Positions 61,863 through 64,000 of a DNA stretch of 64,000 bases are shown piece after piece (the first letter of the stretch is position 1; each line of letters begins with the position of its first letter). A model generated the notes under the pieces. That model did no database searches, was not told the origin of the DNA, and worked only from the letters and a program-made list of their open reading frames with translations. Origin of the DNA: Klebsiella spallanzanii (GTDB taxonomy: Bacteria > Pseudomonadota > Gammaproteobacteria > Enterobacterales > Enterobacteriaceae); the NCBI RefSeq assembly GCF_902158555.1, contig NZ_CABGGS010000006.1:1-64000 (forward strand), given 5' to 3'. The position numbers were made by a program, and so were the translations under genes.

Positions 61863-62711
61863 TCAGGCGATTATGCGACTGCGCTGCCGCCACTGCCCCG
61901 GCGTCATACCGATCTCACGGTTAAACACCACCGAAAAGTAATTGCTGTCTTCAAACCCGCACTGCATCGCCACTTCGCCAATCAGGCGTTCGGTATGCTG
62001 TAGCAGATATTGTGCGTGGCAGATACGCAGCTGGCGCAAGTAGTGGTTGATGGTCATTCCGGTCTGCTGACGAAACTGCTGACGCAGCGCGCGTTCGCTG
62101 CACCCTTCGCGCTCACAAAATTTATCCAGAAAGAAAGGACGGTTCAGGCTGCCCGCCAGCTCGGTAAGCAGCTTATCCAGCAGCGCTTCACTTTGGGTTG
62201 CCGCCAGATTATCGGTAGCATAGCGATAGCGCTGGAGAATAAGCACCAGCTGAGCAAACAGCAGTTCAGCCATGCTATTGGCCTGCGCATCGCTGCGGCT
62301 ACTCTCGTGCTCCAGTTGGGTAATCACCTGTCTGACCTGTGCCATTCCGCTACTGCCAATCCGCCAGTGCGGAACCCATGGCGTACCGAACAAGCCGGGA
62401 ATATGCGCCGCCCAGTCAAAATTAAGCCGCAACCGGTCCGGGCAATAGATCACGTTTTGTAGGACGAGATCGTTCACCGAGGCATAGGTGTGTTTATCTT
62501 CAGCGCGGATATAAAACAGGTCGCCGCGGGTAATACGCCATGGACGATCGTTAAGGACGTGCAGGCCGTTGCCCCGCCACACCAGCACCAGCTCACAAAA
62601 CTCATGGGTGTGCTCGGCGAAGACGTTTTGCGGATAGCGATCCGCCACCGCCACCGCCTGGGCGGGGGAGGCAAAAAATTCACTTTTGCGAAGAATCAGC
62701 TGACCTGCCAC
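61863..62711 (-). CDS. rhaR: L-rhamnose regulator RhaR
   Basis: RhaR is an AraC-family activator of rhaSR that responds to L-rhamnose. The 282-residue protein has a cupin-type N-terminal domain ([19 protein letters not shown]) and C-terminal double HTH ([20 protein letters not shown] and [19 protein letters not shown]). I chose the GTG at 62711: it aligns with E. coli residue 1 and has GGAG at 8-9 bp, while the ATG at 62744 has no ribosome binding site. It ends at the metallophosphoesterase start. Confidence 0.9.
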   Translation of the reverse strand: MAGQLILRKSEFFASPAQAVAVADRYPQNVFAEHTHEFCELVLVWRGNGLHVLNDRPWRITRGDLFYIRAEDKHTYASVNDLVLQNVIYCPDRLRLNFDWAAHIPGLFGTPWVPHWRIGSSGMAQVRQVITQLEHESSRSDAQANSMAELLFAQLVLILQRYRYATDNLAATQSEALLDKLLTELAGSLNRPFFLDKFCEREGCSERALRQQFRQQTGMTINHYLRQLRICHAQYLLQHTERLIGEVAMQCGFEDSNYFSVVFNREIGMTPGQWRQRSRIIA

Positions 62712-62785
62712 AACATCAACTCCAGACGCGAAAAACCGAATCATTATTCGCGTTTATGCCTGTTAATACGTTGACTGCTCTCGCG

Positions 62786-63622
62786 TTACTGAAGAATGGC
62801 GTCGCGTCCCTGGCGAATATCGCGCGGAGACCAGTCAAACTCACGGCGGAAAAGCGTCGAAAAGTGGTTACTGTCGCCGAATCCGCAGCGATAAGCGATA
62901 TCGGTCACGCTGTCATCGCTGTGGCGTAGCAGGTGGCGGGCTTTCATCAACCGCACCCGGTTGAGATAGCGCTGCGGCGTCAGCCCGGTTTGCTGCTTTA
63001 ACTGGCGATGCAGAGTGCGCAGCGATAGCGAAAACTGCGCCGCCACCTCTTCCCAGCAGACATCTTCGGCAAAATGATCTTCCAGCCAGGCCATTAAATG
63101 GTTCAGCCGCGCATCATTATCAGACGCCCCTTCCGCAAGGCGGCTTTTACGCAGGAGCACCAGCAGCTGCATAAAGTAAATCTCACGGCTGGCGATGGCG
63201 TGCATATCCGCATCAGTGCCAACGTTCTCCATCTGCTCCACAATCTGGCGCACCTGCTGCAATGCATTCTGATTCACCCGCCAGTGCGAGAGATAATTCC
63301 CCTCCTGCTCCTGCGGTAGCAGCTCGTGCAGACCGGACAAAAAACGAAACGCGTCCGGCGCGCGATAAAGCACGTTGGTCAGGCATAAATTATCCGTGTG
63401 CTCGTAGAGATGGCGATCGTGATCGCGAATAAAGCAGACCGAGCCGCCGCTAATGGTATAGGGCTGACCGTTGAAAACATGAATCCCGGTACCGTGCTCC
63501 ACGATAACAATTTCATGAAAATCATGATGATGCTCGGGAAAGGCGGATTGCGGGAGCCGCGGCTCAATGGCGACAGCTGAAACGCCGGACTTAAAGAAAT
63601 CCACACTGTGCAACATGGTCAT
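62786..63622 (-). CDS. rhaS: L-rhamnose regulator RhaS
   Basis: RhaS is an AraC-family activator of rhaBAD and rhaT. The 278-residue protein equals E. coli in length and shows the sensor region [19 protein letters not shown] and the HTH pair ([17 protein letters not shown] and [20 protein letters not shown]). It precedes rhaR on the same strand, making the rhaSR operon, and is divergent from rhaB. Confidence 0.97.
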   Translation of the reverse strand: MTMLHSVDFFKSGVSAVAIEPRLPQSAFPEHHHDFHEIVIVEHGTGIHVFNGQPYTISGGSVCFIRDHDRHLYEHTDNLCLTNVLYRAPDAFRFLSGLHELLPQEQEGNYLSHWRVNQNALQQVRQIVEQMENVGTDADMHAIASREIYFMQLLVLLRKSRLAEGASDNDARLNHLMAWLEDHFAEDVCWEEVAAQFSLSLRTLHRQLKQQTGLTPQRYLNRVRLMKARHLLRHSDDSVTDIAYRCGFGDSNHFSTLFRREFDWSPRDIRQGRDAILQ

Positions 63623-63793
63623 AGCAGCTCCTCAAGATGAGAAATGTTATCAATCAGTGGAGCAAATAGTAATTAAGGGTCGACGATCCGGCCTTCAATT
63701 TTTGACCGCAAAATTCGTAAAGCCTGCCGCTTTTTCAAGAAATGGCGGGAAAGATCGGGAACTGCGGACAACATCACATCCCCGGATAAAACG

Positions 63794-63815
63794 AAATTGT
63801 GACCTCTCTCACGGT
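63794..63815. promoter_or_regulatory. CRP site between rhaS and rhaB
   Basis: TGTGACCTCTCTCACG gives a TGTGA-N6-TCAC match. It lies immediately before the RhaS sites of rhaB, the same arrangement as in the E. coli rhaS-rhaB region, where CRP co-activates both directions. Confidence 0.85.
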
Positions 63816-63867
63816 CATCTTTGCTTTCTTGCCAGTGGCGAATTTTCCCTGTCAGTAACAAGAAGGT
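63816..63867 (+). promoter_or_regulatory. RhaS activator half-sites of the rhaBAD promoter
   Basis: CATCTTTGCTTTCTTGCC (63816-63833) and GTCAGTAACAAGAAGGT (63851-63867) are inverted half-sites separated by 17 bp, closely following E. coli rhaI. A TTGACG/TAGACT promoter follows. The 300 bp rhaS-rhaB gap otherwise holds the rhaSR promoter and no gene. Confidence 0.85.
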
Positions 63868-63889
63868 GAGCTTGACGCGACTTTTTTAG

Positions 63890-64000
<111 letters not shown>

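Overview
The window is chromosomal DNA from a member of the Enterobacteriaceae. The core genes and their order match the E. coli K-12 89-90 minute region in inverted orientation: rrn promoter, murI, btuB, trmA, fabR, sthA, oxyR, argHBC/argE, ppc, then fsaB-gldA, yijE, metF, metLB/metJ, rpmE, priA, cytR, ftsN, hslVU, menA, rraA, pfkA, fieF, cpxP/cpxRA, yiiM, sodA, rhaT, rhaR, rhaS, rhaB. Proteins are close to, but clearly not identical with, E. coli. Two extended ERIC-type repeats and the accessory sugar genes suggest Klebsiella, Raoultella or a near relative. The genus is an inference.

Layout. 1-9.6 kb: outward-facing rrn P1/P2 promoters, murI overlapping btuB, a cobalamin riboswitch, trmA, yijD-fabR, sthA/oxyR and the OxyS sRNA. 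8.2-15.7 kb: the arginine cluster (argCBH divergent from argE over paired ARG boxes) and ppc. 15.8-19.5 kb: zinT with a Zur-like box, an AraC regulator, and fsaB-gldA. 19.6-28.1 kb: an accessory cluster with a DeoR regulator, a glycyl radical enzyme and its activase, a NagB-like deaminase, a NagA-like deacetylase and a NagE-like PTS permease. 28.3-30.2 kb: yijE and metF. 30.5-37.4 kb: a second accessory block between metF and metL. It holds a PTS IICB permease with a MalI-like repressor and palindromic operators, a LysR regulator with a carboxymuconolactone-decarboxylase-family protein, a UshA-like periplasmic nucleotidase and a zinc-ribbon protein of unknown role. 37.4-52.9 kb: met genes under MetJ boxes and housekeeping genes. 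53-58.4 kb: fieF, the Cpx envelope stress system with CpxQ, yiiM and sodA. 58.7-64 kb: the rhamnose locus, carrying an inserted large metallophosphoesterase whose 5' end looks damaged.

The best candidate for an undescribed system is the glycyl-radical/amino-sugar cluster. Uptake and phosphorylation (PTS), deacetylation (NagA-like) and deamination (NagB-like) would yield a fructose-6-phosphate-type product. The fsaB-gldA pair just upstream could use such a product, and the glycyl radical enzyme adds an anaerobic C-X cleavage step of unknown substrate. A TGTTCT direct-repeat motif lies before both the regulator gene and the enzyme gene. Other points of interest are an OxyS RNA whose terminator loop differs from E. 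coli, a rraA-pfkA junction lacking the zapB-glpFKX-tpiA-sbp interval of E. coli, and the zinc-ribbon protein beside metL.
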